Assembly (NCBI RefSeq): GCF_900890425.1
Contig: NZ_CAAHFG010000001.1
Location: 3,348,001-3,412,000 of the forward strand
Reading direction: 5' to 3'
Length of the DNA stretch: 64,000 nt
Source: Pontiella desulfatans
Lineage (GTDB): Bacteria; Verrucomicrobiota; Kiritimatiellia; Kiritimatiellales; Pontiellaceae
Shown here in pieces: positions 1 through 9,151 of the stretch. Both the position numbers and the translations under genes were made by a program. The first letter of the stretch is position 1. Every line of letters begins with the position of its first letter. Under the pieces are notes generated by a model, which did no database searches, had not been told where the DNA came from, and worked only from the letters and a program-made list of their open reading frames with translations.

Positions 1-2005
1 CCGCGGCGTCGAAGGATTTGTGGGGCTGCTCCTCACGGCTTAGCACGCCATCCTTGTTTTTATCCTTGCGCTCGAAGCCCGGCGCAAAATGGCCGACATA
101 TTCCTCTTCCGTAATCCGGCCATCGCCGTTCGCATCCTTTGCGGCCACCGCTTCCGGCAACGCCTTCGGCGCTTCCACGGCCACCGCGGTTCCAGCGGCC
201 AACGCCTGTTTTATAAAACCGCCCCTTTTGATTTCCGGATAGCTGACGAGAAATTGGTTTTCATCCACCAGGTTAATCAGATAGTGCGTGGTGCCCTCCG
301 GCAGTCCCGCAGTCGCCTTCGATCCGTTCAACTTGGCGGGCACACGGAACCATTCCTCGTATTTATCCCCGCCGTTGAGCGTATAAATCAGATCCGCCCG
401 CACCACCTTCGCACCGTTTTCCTTGAAGGTGAACTCCACCGTGCTGCCCTTCGTTTGATGGGCCACGACGGTGCAGACGTTTCCTTGCCCCGGAAGGTCC
501 GGGTTTTTCGGGTTGTAGCAGGGATAACTCGCATCCATGCCCTCAAGCCATTCCGACAGCCGCTGGTTCATCGCGGCTGTTTTTTCCGGCATCCTTCCCG
601 CCAGGTTTTCCGCCTCTTCAATATCGGTGCGCTTGCCGTTTTCATAAAGCCGGAACAGCTCCAGTTCCGGGGTGGCCGGATCGCCGACATGGTCATAGTT
701 GCGGATGAGCTTGAAGTCGCCCATGCGGATCGTGCTTTCGAGCGCCACGCCGTGCGGGAAGTGCCACATCATCGCATCCCGCTCCTGACCGTCGGCATCC
801 CTCACCAAAGCAGGGTTGGTGGGATCCTTCAGCAGCAGCGCCGAAATATCGCAGCCGTCCAGGTTCTTGTCCTTTGGCTTTTCCGTCCCGGTCAGCGAAA
901 GAATGGTTGGATAGAAATCGAGCCCGTTCACCATCACATCGCTCTGCACCCCCTTGGCGATGCCGGGCCCCGCGATGAGCAACGGCACGCGGGTGCCCCC
1001 CTCCTTGGCGGAAATCTTGCCGCGATCCAGCGGGGCGTTGTCGGTATAGCGCTCCTTGCCGCCCTCCATGCCGCCGTTGTCCGATGTGAAAATCACATAG
1101 GTGTTTTCGCTGAGCCTGTGCCCCGGCCAGCGCGGGTCGTCGGTGGTTTCAAGATAATCGAAAAACCGGCCAACATAATAGTCGAGCGACTCCACCATCG
1201 CGCAATAGTACGGATTCACCTGGCCCGGAACCTCCCTCGGGAATTTATCCTTCCGGTCCACCCCCAACTTTTTTTCATACTTGGCCAACAACGCTTCGTT
1301 GCGTGTCATGATGGGGCTGTGCACCAGCCACGTGCAATAGTAGAGGAAAAACGGCTTGTCCTTGTTTTCTTGGACGAACTGCATGGCATCCTCGCTGTTC
1401 TGGTGGCGCGGGAACCCGTTTTCATCCAGCCGGTACGGATCGTCCCCGGCATCGGTCGCGAAACCCTTGGTGCGATCCTTCATGTTGGAATGCGCGCCGC
1501 GGTCGGAGCGGGTGTAGTCGAACCCGACATCCTCCGGCTGCGGGAAGGCGTGGTGGTTGATGGCAATGTGCCACTTGCCCGCATGACCGGTCACATAGCC
1601 GTTCGTCTTCATCGCCCGTGCCAGCGTGAAGGTGTCCTCCGGCATGCGGCCGCTGTACCACGGATCCATCATCCGCGTACCGGGGCTCCGCGCATAGGGC
1701 GGATGGCCGCCGACCACATGCGTCTTCTGCGCGCGCGCCGGATGGTTGCCGCTCATGATCGCGCAGCGGCTCGGCGAACAGGTGGGGGCAGGCGAATAGG
1801 CCTGCCAAAACATCACGCCCTTTTTTGCAAAGGCGTCAAGGTGCGGCGTCTCCATCGGCGACGGCTCGTCGATGTCGTAGCACTTCACATCCTGCCAGCC
1901 CAGATCGTCCGTCACGATCAGCACCACGTTCGGCTTCGGCCGCGCGGCCTGCAACGGGCAAACCGCACCCCCCAGCAACAACACCAATAAACACAATCTT
2001 TTCAT
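1..2005 (-). CDS. S1-family sulfatase with C-terminal EF-hand pair (partial, runs off window)
   Basis: A secreted sulfatase that would remove sulfate esters from a polysaccharide. A signal peptide (about residues 1-21) is followed by the metal-binding VTDDLGWQD motif and the formylglycine motif CSPSR, with the modifiable cysteine at residue 76. TSDNGG and GHAGKWH further on are typical of the alkaline phosphatase-like fold. A C-terminal beta domain (YTLNGG to LVSYPE) also occurs in the next sulfatase. Near the window edge lie two EF-hand-like calcium loops, DANGDGRITEEE and DKNKDGVLSREE. The ATG at 2005 was chosen because it begins the signal peptide. The gene lies 24 bases after the 2030-4225 sulfatase, so the two are probably cotranscribed. 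The 3' end is missing. Activity would need a sulfatase-maturing enzyme, which is not in the window. The exact substrate is unknown. Confidence 0.93.
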   Translation of the reverse strand, partial: MKRLCLLVLLLGGAVCPLQAARPKPNVVLIVTDDLGWQDVKCYDIDEPSPMETPHLDAFAKKGVMFWQAYSPAPTCSPSRCAIMSGNHPARAQKTHVVGGHPPYARSPGTRMMDPWYSGRMPEDTFTLARAMKTNGYVTGHAGKWHIAINHHAFPQPEDVGFDYTRSDRGAHSNMKDRTKGFATDAGDDPYRLDENGFPRHQNSEDAMQFVQENKDKPFFLYYCTWLVHSPIMTRNEALLAKYEKKLGVDRKDKFPREVPGQVNPYYCAMVESLDYYVGRFFDYLETTDDPRWPGHRLSENTYVIFTSDNGGMEGGKERYTDNAPLDRGKISAKEGGTRVPLLIAGPGIAKGVQSDVMVNGLDFYPTILSLTGTEKPKDKNLDGCDISALLLKDPTNPALVRDADGQERDAMMWHFPHGVALESTIRMGDFKLIRNYDHVGDPATPELELFRLYENGKRTDIEEAENLAGRMPEKTAAMNQRLSEWLEGMDASYPCYNPKNPDLPGQGNVCTVVAHQTKGSTVEFTFKENGAKVVRADLIYTLNGGDKYEEWFRVPAKLNGSKATAGLPEGTTHYLINLVDENQFLVSYPEIKRGGFIKQALAAGTAVAVEAPKALPEAVAAKDANGDGRITEEEYVGHFAPGFERKDKNKDGVLSREEQPHKSFDAA

Positions 2006-2029
2006 TTGCTCTTCCTTATTGTTTCCATA

Positions 2030-4225
2030 TTAAAACGCTCCGCCTTGGCGGAACAGGTTAAGATAGGGGTTGTCCGCCTGCGGAACAACACCCTTGAGGT
2101 CGCGGATCGAATTCCGCAGCGCGCGCAGCGCGTCGCAGTATTCCTTGTCGGAGACCTTTCCTTTTGCATAGACCGCCTTGGCATTCTTTAGTTCCTTCAG
2201 CAATGCGGCATCGGTTCCGCCCTTGCCCTTCAGCCCGGCCTCGGCTTCCTGCCCGAGCTGGATCAGGGCATGGAGCCCCGGACGGAACGGATACGCATGC
2301 TTCAAATAGGAAGAGTCCGCGCTGCTCGACGACGCCTCCTTGTACGACGGCAGTTCCTCCGACATCACCAGGAAGCCTTCGCTGTCGGTCATGCAGAAGA
2401 CGGCATGCGAGGTTCCCGGCGGAACCGTGCCGCTGATGCGCCCGCCCTGGATCGTTGCCGGCTCCTCGAACCACATTTCGCGGCGGCCTTTGGAAACCTC
2501 CAGCAGGCTGCCGTTCACCGTGTAGAGCAGCTTGGCCGCGACAATCTTCGATTTGTCCCTGCCCGTTTCCACCTCGACCCAGATTCGGTCGCCGTCGTCG
2601 CCGCGCGCCAGCACCGCCGGAATCCGATCCTGCCCCGGATGGGTGTCGATTGTTGGATTCTTATACGGGTACGACACGTTTGCATCGCCCAGGAAACCGT
2701 CCAGCTCGGCCAGCAGACGGTTGGCCAGCTCGGGCATTTTTTCCGCCAGGTTTTCCTTTTCGCCGACATCCGCCATCGTGCCGTCGTCGTTGTAAAGCCG
2801 GAACAGCTCCACCATCGGGCTCTTGTTGTTGCCCGGCCCGAGGTTGCGGTAGATTTTCCACGGCCCCTTGCGCATGGCGCACCCCGAGGATAGTTCGATG
2901 GGATAATAAAAATAGATGCTTTCACGCGGCGTACCATCGGCAAAACGGGCCACCGTTTCCCTCCCCTCCAGCAGCGGCCGGATGTTGCAACCATACAGTT
3001 TCGGGTTGTCGGTCGAAGTCCCCGCCAAATCGACGAAGGTCGGATAGAGATCGATCAGCGAGACCGGCGTTTCACAGACGGAATCCTTCGGAACATTCGG
3101 CCCGCGAACGATGAAGGGAATGCGGACGCCGCCCTCATGGATATCCTGTTTGCCTTCGCGCAGCGGCGAGTTGTCCGTGATGGTTCCGCCGGATCGATTG
3201 ACCAAGCCCCCATTGTCCGAACTGACGATGATGTAGGTGTTGTCGACCAGCTTATGCCCCGGGTTGCGTGGGTCGTCGGTCTCCTCTAGATAGGTGATCA
3301 CCTTGCCGATCATCCAGTCGAGCGTATCGACCATGGTGGCATAATACGGATCGCTCTTGCCGCCGCGTTCTTTGTTGATCGTTCCTGGATCGGTCGGAAA
3401 ATCCTCGTAGCCCATCTTCTTGAGGTAATGTTCAAACCGCGCGCGGTTGCGCGTCTGAATCGGGCCGTGCACATAATAGGTGCAGTAGTTCAGGAAGAAC
3501 GGTTCGGCATGGTGCTTTTCCAGCCATTTCAAGGCAACGTCCAACGTCTTGTCGAACGGTCGGCCGTCTTCATCCATCTGAAAGGGATCGTCCGGCTCGT
3601 TGGTCGCCCACCCGTGCAGGCGGTCGGGCTTCATGGAAGAAGCCAGCCCATTGTGCTGGTCGCGCAGCTGCTTGCGCGGCCCCCAGATGTCGGGGTCGGG
3701 ATAGTAGGTTCCGCCCTTGCCGAGGTCGTCCACATAGCCCAGGTCGAAGCCATAGTTTCCCGGGAACGGATAGCCGTTGCTGCGCCCGCCCAGATGCCAC
3801 TTGCCGACGTGCCCCGTCGTGTAGCCCGCCTTCTTCAGCTCTTTCGGAATCGTCATTTCCGTCAAAGGAAGCCGGTAGCGGTAGAACGGATTGATATGGG
3901 TGAAGTTGGGCGAATAGGCGCGCGGCAGCTTGCCGCCCAACACGTGGTAGATGCCCGTATGCGCGGGGTACTGCCCCGATATATAGGCCGCCCGCGATGG
4001 CGCGCAGGTCGGCGACGGCGAATAGGCCTGCATGAACTTGCGCCCGTTTTTCGCCAGCCGATCCAGGTTCGGCGTTTCATAGGGCGTGTCGCCATCGACA
4101 TCGAAGCAGACCGGATCCTGCCAGCCGAAATCGTCCGTCAGGATGTGCACAATGTTTGGCTTCGGTGCGGCATGAAGCAACGATGCTAAAAGAACGGCAA
4201 CAGCAATCAAACCACGTTTTTTCAT
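2030..4225 (-). CDS. S1-family sulfatase with helical C-terminal tail
   Basis: A secreted sulfatase of about 731 residues. It has a signal peptide ending near residue 20, the metal ligand motif LTDDFGWQD, the formylglycine motif CAPSR (cysteine near residue 74), GHVGKWHLGG and SSDNGG. The C-terminal region repeats the beta domain of its downstream neighbour (YTVNGS to FLVMSEE), then ends in about 90 residues rich in Ala, Lys and Leu that look helical, where the neighbour has EF-hands. The ATG at 4225 fits the signal peptide start; an in-frame TTG six bases upstream is a possible alternative. The gene is first in a two-sulfatase unit and has the conserved promoter box upstream (4264-4308). The substrate cannot be read from the sequence; a sulfated algal or mucin-like glycan is an inference. 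Confidence 0.94.
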   Translation of the reverse strand: MKKRGLIAVAVLLASLLHAAPKPNIVHILTDDFGWQDPVCFDVDGDTPYETPNLDRLAKNGRKFMQAYSPSPTCAPSRAAYISGQYPAHTGIYHVLGGKLPRAYSPNFTHINPFYRYRLPLTEMTIPKELKKAGYTTGHVGKWHLGGRSNGYPFPGNYGFDLGYVDDLGKGGTYYPDPDIWGPRKQLRDQHNGLASSMKPDRLHGWATNEPDDPFQMDEDGRPFDKTLDVALKWLEKHHAEPFFLNYCTYYVHGPIQTRNRARFEHYLKKMGYEDFPTDPGTINKERGGKSDPYYATMVDTLDWMIGKVITYLEETDDPRNPGHKLVDNTYIIVSSDNGGLVNRSGGTITDNSPLREGKQDIHEGGVRIPFIVRGPNVPKDSVCETPVSLIDLYPTFVDLAGTSTDNPKLYGCNIRPLLEGRETVARFADGTPRESIYFYYPIELSSGCAMRKGPWKIYRNLGPGNNKSPMVELFRLYNDDGTMADVGEKENLAEKMPELANRLLAELDGFLGDANVSYPYKNPTIDTHPGQDRIPAVLARGDDGDRIWVEVETGRDKSKIVAAKLLYTVNGSLLEVSKGRREMWFEEPATIQGGRISGTVPPGTSHAVFCMTDSEGFLVMSEELPSYKEASSSSADSSYLKHAYPFRPGLHALIQLGQEAEAGLKGKGGTDAALLKELKNAKAVYAKGKVSDKEYCDALRALRNSIRDLKGVVPQADNPYLNLFRQGGAF

Positions 4226-4263
4226 ATCCAAACCCTATTCCTTGCATCATTAAACAAAGCTAA

Positions 4264-4308
4264 ATAATGGCCCAAAACCAGCGGTCTGCCACTCCCCTAT
4301 TTGGAGGA
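4264..4308 (-). promoter_or_regulatory. Conserved-box promoter (copy f) before the two-sulfatase unit
   Basis: On the coding strand the box reads TCCTCCAAATAGGGGA (4293-4308), followed after 23 bases by CATTAT as a possible -10. Orientation matches the five other copies in the window, and spacing is one base longer. The predicted transcript starts about 30 bases before the ATG at 4225. It lies in the 280-base gap 4226-4505, where nothing else was recognised. Basis: pattern seen in the sequence; promoter function is inferred. Confidence 0.55.
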
Positions 4309-4505
4309 GGCCAACACCTAAGGCGAAGCGGATGAAACGAAAACCGAACGGCACAATGAGCATCCCTTTTTCGCCGGTGCCTTCCAATCCGCCCCACCCT
4401 TGCCAATCCTCTTAGCTTCCCAGGATACTGCGCCCAGGACTTTTACACCCGCGCATTTACACAGCTCCCCTGGGGCGTCCCTGGCTTTGGGTTTCACTCC
4501 TCTTG

Positions 4506-6038
4506 CTATTTGACGGAGTCTATCCATCCTTTGTATTTAGCGAGTAGCGTATTGAAGCGCTCCGGCTGCTGTTTGGACAGGTCGGTGATTTCCGTCTCCT
4601 CTTCATTCAGGTTATACAGACTCCACGTTTTACCGTCCTCCGTCACCAGCTTCCAGCCGCCATCGATGATGAACGCCTGCCCGCCCCGGTTCATGTAGAT
4701 CGTATCCTGGTGTTTGATGGGTTTGTCGTAGATGACGTCGGCAAAGCTGTCGCCGAGGATTTTCCGGCCGGATACACCGTTGAAGCTTTCCGGGTATTCC
4801 GCACCGGAAAGCTCCAGGAAGGTCGGCATGATGTTGTAGAGATGCGCAAATTTATCCGCAAACCGCCCCGGGTTCCTGATGCCGTTCGGCCAGTGGAGGA
4901 TCATCGGGGTTCGTGAGCCTCCATTGTAGGCGCTGAGTTTATCCATGCGGTGCGGGGTGTTGGCGACATTGCTCCAATTCCGGCCGACCATTAAGAACGT
5001 ATCGACCTCGCCTGCGTTTTCAGGAATCTTTCTTGAGCTGACTTTTTCAGCCCCGTTATCGGAACAGAAGAGGATCAGTGTGTTTTCATAGGCGCCCATC
5101 GTTTTGAGCTTCTGCAGGACGTCGCCGACCCTCTGGTCGACACAGTCGATCATCGCGGCATGAACCTCCATGAGTTTTGCCTGTTCCGCCTGCTCCTCAG
5201 CACTCATTTCAGACCAATCCGCATACGTTGGCGGAGAGAGGGGGCATTGCTTCGGGTCCACCAGCCCCATATCGACTTGTCTTTGATAGCGTGCCTGGCG
5301 GACGGCCTGGTAGCCGGCATCGTAGACCCCTTTGTATTTGGCAATATCCTTCGGCCAGGCCTGCAACGGATAGTGCGGGGCGGTGTAGGCCAGGTAGAGG
5401 AAGAAGGGGTGACCGCTTTTTTCCTTTTCCCACTCGTCCAAATATTCGAGCCCCTTGTCGGTGAATGCATCGGTGGAATAAAACCCTTTGGGGAAATAGT
5501 GCTGATACTTGGGATCCTGGGTATCGAAGGTCAGCCCCTCATCGCACCAGTAGCGCGTCCGGCCTTTTCTGCCGGGAACGGCTTCACCCTCCCGCTGCAG
5601 GCCGGGATTGAAGTGGTTGCACATTCCATCCCGGAGCCCGTAATAATGGTCAAACCCCTTATCGATGAGGTTGACCGTGGAGTGGTTTTTCCCGGAGGCG
5701 TAGGTGTGGTACCCGGCCTGTTGCAGGATGTGCCCCAGCGTCGGGTTGTTGTAGTTTCCCTGGGAGGCTTCGTAGTTGGAACGTCCCATCAGCAGGCTGA
5801 CCCGGCTCGCGCCGCATTTTGCGTTGTTAAAAAAGCGGCGGAAGCGCACACCCTTCTCCGCCAGCGAATCGATGTTGGGTGTTTTGATTTCCCCGCCGTA
5901 GCATCCGAGATCCGAATAGCCCATATCGTCCACCATGATGAGCAGGATGTTCGGCTTCGTTTGCCCTGCCGCCCCCAGGTTTAAAGTCACAACCACCAGC
6001 AACCCCGCAATACATAGACAACGTTTTTGAAAGCGCAT
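4506..6038 (-). CDS. S1-family sulfatase
   Basis: A 510-residue secreted sulfatase. A signal peptide covers about residues 1-25. The metal site MVDDMGYSDLG is followed by the formylglycine motif CGASR with cysteine near residue 75, the C-x-A-x-R variant of the usual C-x-P-x-R. ASGKNHS and CSDNGAE supply the later active-site segments. It lacks the extra C-terminal domains of the two sulfatases downstream, so it is a catalytic domain only. The start at 6038 has AAGGA about six bases upstream. It is the last gene of the run from 22297, 46 bases after a PhoD-like gene. It is clearly divergent from the 2030-4225 protein, which suggests a different sulfate position or sugar. No specific subfamily is claimed. 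Confidence 0.94.
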   Translation of the reverse strand: MRFQKRCLCIAGLLVVVTLNLGAAGQTKPNILLIMVDDMGYSDLGCYGGEIKTPNIDSLAEKGVRFRRFFNNAKCGASRVSLLMGRSNYEASQGNYNNPTLGHILQQAGYHTYASGKNHSTVNLIDKGFDHYYGLRDGMCNHFNPGLQREGEAVPGRKGRTRYWCDEGLTFDTQDPKYQHYFPKGFYSTDAFTDKGLEYLDEWEKEKSGHPFFLYLAYTAPHYPLQAWPKDIAKYKGVYDAGYQAVRQARYQRQVDMGLVDPKQCPLSPPTYADWSEMSAEEQAEQAKLMEVHAAMIDCVDQRVGDVLQKLKTMGAYENTLILFCSDNGAEKVSSRKIPENAGEVDTFLMVGRNWSNVANTPHRMDKLSAYNGGSRTPMILHWPNGIRNPGRFADKFAHLYNIMPTFLELSGAEYPESFNGVSGRKILGDSFADVIYDKPIKHQDTIYMNRGGQAFIIDGGWKLVTEDGKTWSLYNLNEEETEITDLSKQQPERFNTLLAKYKGWIDSVK

Positions 6039-6084
6039 AACCGTCCTTCCCCTGGGTTTGAACCCAGTTCCTAAGTTTCAATCC

Positions 6085-7563
6085 CTAGCCTTTCGGCGTC
6101 AACTGGCTGCGCGTTAACGTCAGCTTGTGAATCTCGGTGCCGTCGTCGCCCATCAGCCTGAAGGTCACCTCGGGATCGGGAAGGTCGGCTTCGATGGAAA
6201 ATTCGCCGAAGGCATACTTGCCGGAAATCCCGTAAAACTGGGTATTCCACTTGTCGCTTGTTGCAGCGGGGCCCGACCGGCCGCCCAGGCTGGCGGCCTC
6301 AAATTCGTAGAAGGAGAAGCCGGACGACCGTGGAATGCGGAATCCGCGTGCGCCGTGACGGTCGCCGGAAATCAGCAGCACGCCGCCGATTTTGTTCTTT
6401 TCGATCAGGCTGAAAATGCGCTCGCGACCCTCGGGGTCGCAGACGCCCCATGAATCTTTTCCGTTCGAGACATAGTCGCTCCACATCGACCCGCAGGAGA
6501 GAATGATAAACGGGCCCTTGCAGTCGAGCAGCTGCTCTTCGAACCACTTCATCTGTTCATCGCCCAGAAAGGAACCGTCCTTGTTTTCGCGGAAGTAGCG
6601 GTTGTCCACCATAATAACGTCACAGGGGCCGATCCGTGTGCGCAGAAAGACTCCGCGGCGGTCGTCATTGAATCCATAGGACGGATTATTCCAAGACTGA
6701 CGGAACACATCGCATACCCCTTGCTTGTCCTGCTCTGTATGCCCTTTGGGGATGCCCGCCCAGTCATTCCTGAAATAGTCGTGATCATCCCATGTCGCGA
6801 AGACGGGAACCGTCGCAACCAGATTCTGCCAGGCCGGATGCAGATCCCGTAAAAAGTAATCCGCGCGGTGCAGTCCCAAATGGTTTTTTCTGTCCTGCAC
6901 GGCAATGTCCCCCAGCAGGAGCAGGGCGGAAGGATTGCGACTGAGTATCAGCTCCGATTGTTTTTGATTGCCCAGGCCCCATCGATGAAAACAGCTGCCG
7001 AATGCAATGCGGACCTTTCCCGAAGATGTGGCCGCAGGCGCCGCCACCAGCGCGGCATCCTCCGGAATGGAGATCGGGCTTCCGTCCACCAGAACCTGAT
7101 ACGGATTCTGTGTGCCGGGTTTCAGGCCCGAGACCGGAACAACCGCCGTCAGATCCGATTCTACCGTACTGAAAACCGGCCCGTACGATGTATTCCCCAC
7201 CTGCACTTCCACCTTGGCCGGTTTCAGCGTACGGATCCAAACAGACGCACCCTCTTCGGTAACCGAGCCCAGCAACGGCCCGCCCAGATGCGTCAATCCG
7301 GCCTGCTTGCAGAGGGCTTGGAACTCCGGCTGTTCGGCCAGTCCAGCGAGTGTACGCCCTTCGGACGCATTCAAATAGGTATAGGCGTTTTTCAGCAGTT
7401 CCTGTTTCACAGAGGGCTGTTCGCCCCATAGGTTCAGCAGCTTTAGGCTCGTTTCCAGATCCCCATCCTTGAGCAGCTCTTCTTTCGCCCATGTCATCGA
7501 AGGAAACAATGCGCTTCCTCCGGCAAGCACAGCCGTGGTGGTTAAATAATTTCTACGCTTCAT
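6085..7563 (-). CDS. PhoD-like metallophosphoesterase, Tat-like signal
   Basis: A 492-residue protein of the alkaline phosphatase D family, which hydrolyses phosphate mono- or diesters using a dinuclear metal centre. Metal-ligand motifs are visible in order: FGSCFH, LLGDIAVQ, WDDHDYF, MVDNRYF and SGDRHGARGF. The N-terminus KRRNYL followed by a hydrophobic stretch resembles a Tat signal, as known for PhoD, so folded export is likely. An N-terminal Fn3-like domain precedes the catalytic domain, as usual in the family. Its ATG overlaps the stop of the upstream esterase by four bases (ATGA), so translation is probably coupled. In this glycan locus it may act on a phosphorylated or otherwise esterified sugar chain; that substrate is inference. 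Confidence 0.88.
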   Translation of the reverse strand: MKRRNYLTTTAVLAGGSALFPSMTWAKEELLKDGDLETSLKLLNLWGEQPSVKQELLKNAYTYLNASEGRTLAGLAEQPEFQALCKQAGLTHLGGPLLGSVTEEGASVWIRTLKPAKVEVQVGNTSYGPVFSTVESDLTAVVPVSGLKPGTQNPYQVLVDGSPISIPEDAALVAAPAATSSGKVRIAFGSCFHRWGLGNQKQSELILSRNPSALLLLGDIAVQDRKNHLGLHRADYFLRDLHPAWQNLVATVPVFATWDDHDYFRNDWAGIPKGHTEQDKQGVCDVFRQSWNNPSYGFNDDRRGVFLRTRIGPCDVIMVDNRYFRENKDGSFLGDEQMKWFEEQLLDCKGPFIILSCGSMWSDYVSNGKDSWGVCDPEGRERIFSLIEKNKIGGVLLISGDRHGARGFRIPRSSGFSFYEFEAASLGGRSGPAATSDKWNTQFYGISGKYAFGEFSIEADLPDPEVTFRLMGDDGTEIHKLTLTRSQLTPKG

Positions 7564-9092
7564 TGCTTATCTCCGGTAATACCGACCCCAAGCCCCTTCA
7601 GCCATGCCCGGCATTCGGGATGCCATTCCACTTCCTTCAGGCCGTGCCCGCCTGTTTCGGAAATAATGATCTTCGTGGTTCCCCCTGCCGCCCGCAGCGC
7701 TTTTTCATACACCACACTGCCGGCACCGTGGCTCTTATCGTCCATGGCACAAACCATGAACGTCGGGGCGATTTTTCCTTTCATCGGAAACTCGTCCACG
7801 AGGGTCGGATCCGATTTGCTTTTGAATAGGTATGCCGCAGACGCCGTAACCACAAACGCAGGCTGGCAGTCCAGTTTGTCCGCATCATCAAAAGCCGGGT
7901 ATGCCGCAGACGTGTAGTTCTGGCTCAACCGCAGCACCAGATGCCCACCCGCCGAACTTCCGACCACCCCCAATTGATCCGGATCGACATTCCATTTTTC
8001 CGCCTGATAGCGCACAAGCCGCATGGCGCGTTGCACATCCCGGAATGCGGCGTCACGGTCGTTGGGAACTGTGTATTTCAGCGTGAATACCGTGATCCCC
8101 ATTCCATTCAACCAATCGATATAATCCTGCAAGACAGACACCTGCTTGTACGCCCCCCCGGGACAGTAAACCACCGCCGGAGTCGGCTTGCTGCTTTCAA
8201 CCTGAGAGACCGTCAAGTTCGGATCCTTGATGTTCCGATAAGTGGTTTTACCCTCGCCCCTAATCTCCGGTTCTTCCTTCAGCCGGTTTTGTTCGCCTCC
8301 GATCTGTTCGATCGTCCAGAGCCGAACCACGGGATGCGCTTCAACCGATGCGCCCCCCGCTTCAATCAACTCAATCGCCTTATCGGCAAAGCGTTTTCCC
8401 ATGGTCTTGTAGCCCTCCACCGACATGTGAAGGTCATTCTTAATATTCCTGCCCTTTTTGTTGAGACCGTCATTGAGGTCGTCGGTATTGATCCAGGCGC
8501 CGCGGGGATCGGCTTCGGCCACTTCCACCAGCGCTTCACGCACCACCGTCCAGTGCGGGTATTTCTCGTTGGCCATATCGAAATCGCTCAGGCGGCCGAG
8601 AACAAAATTGATATCCCCACGCCCCAAATCGTCGGAAAGCTGTTTTATCAGCCCTTTCATGCTCGCCGCATAGACTTCCCCATGACTCTCCTTGGCATCC
8701 TTTTCGCCCTGCATCCAGACCAAGGAGACCGTGGCATATTCGTTGCCTGCGGTTGCCTCGTTCACCTTTTCCATCAAACGGTCATACAGGTCTCCAGGCC
8801 CCCGCCCGCCTTTGTAGAGCGGATAGCCCGTTTGTTCGGGATCATAGCCCTCCGCCGGCTTCCACTTTTTATACCAGCGCCGGATCGGCTGACCGCCCAG
8901 TGCATCCTTCACAACCGTCACGTTTTCCTTGCCGAATTCCGCCTCCACCGTCGGCGTGAAAGAAATGTCCGGATTAAGTCCAGCCATATTCGACTGCCCC
9001 GACAAAATAAAGAGATGTTTCCCATTCTCTACAGCATGGACGGACGGCGCGGAAAGCACAGCGACCAAGGTTGCGATAACTAGATGTTTCAT
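7560..9092 (-). CDS. Two-domain esterase: SGNH (sialate O-acetylesterase-like) plus alpha/beta hydrolase
   Basis: A 510-residue secreted protein that probably removes acyl groups from glycans. After a signal peptide (about 1-20) comes an SGNH/SASA-type domain with FILSGQSNMAG (putative nucleophile Ser34) and WMQGEKD. From about residue 285 a second, unrelated alpha/beta hydrolase fold follows, with an oxyanion-type CPGGAY, GSSAGG (putative nucleophile Ser380) and a late SETGGHG histidine. Two esterase folds in one chain suggest either two ester types or two positions. It lies between two PhoD-like genes and overlaps the downstream one. The SGNH half is very similar to the protein at 41604-42449, which lacks the second domain. 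No strong ribosome-binding site is seen before the ATG. Confidence 0.88.
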   Translation of the reverse strand: MKHLVIATLVAVLSAPSVHAVENGKHLFILSGQSNMAGLNPDISFTPTVEAEFGKENVTVVKDALGGQPIRRWYKKWKPAEGYDPEQTGYPLYKGGRGPGDLYDRLMEKVNEATAGNEYATVSLVWMQGEKDAKESHGEVYAASMKGLIKQLSDDLGRGDINFVLGRLSDFDMANEKYPHWTVVREALVEVAEADPRGAWINTDDLNDGLNKKGRNIKNDLHMSVEGYKTMGKRFADKAIELIEAGGASVEAHPVVRLWTIEQIGGEQNRLKEEPEIRGEGKTTYRNIKDPNLTVSQVESSKPTPAVVYCPGGAYKQVSVLQDYIDWLNGMGITVFTLKYTVPNDRDAAFRDVQRAMRLVRYQAEKWNVDPDQLGVVGSSAGGHLVLRLSQNYTSAAYPAFDDADKLDCQPAFVVTASAAYLFKSKSDPTLVDEFPMKGKIAPTFMVCAMDDKSHGAGSVVYEKALRAAGGTTKIIISETGGHGLKEVEWHPECRAWLKGLGVGITGDKQ

Positions 9093-9151
9093 TCTGTTTA
9101 ATACTCCACATCATTCAGATTGCCTGCATGACAACCTTACACCTTGAAAAC

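Noticed and set aside
89-1990. Long plus-strand open frame of 633 codons over the first sulfatase
   Set aside because: It is the antisense shadow of the sulfatase on the minus strand; no signal peptide or known domain, while the minus frame has full sulfatase motifs.
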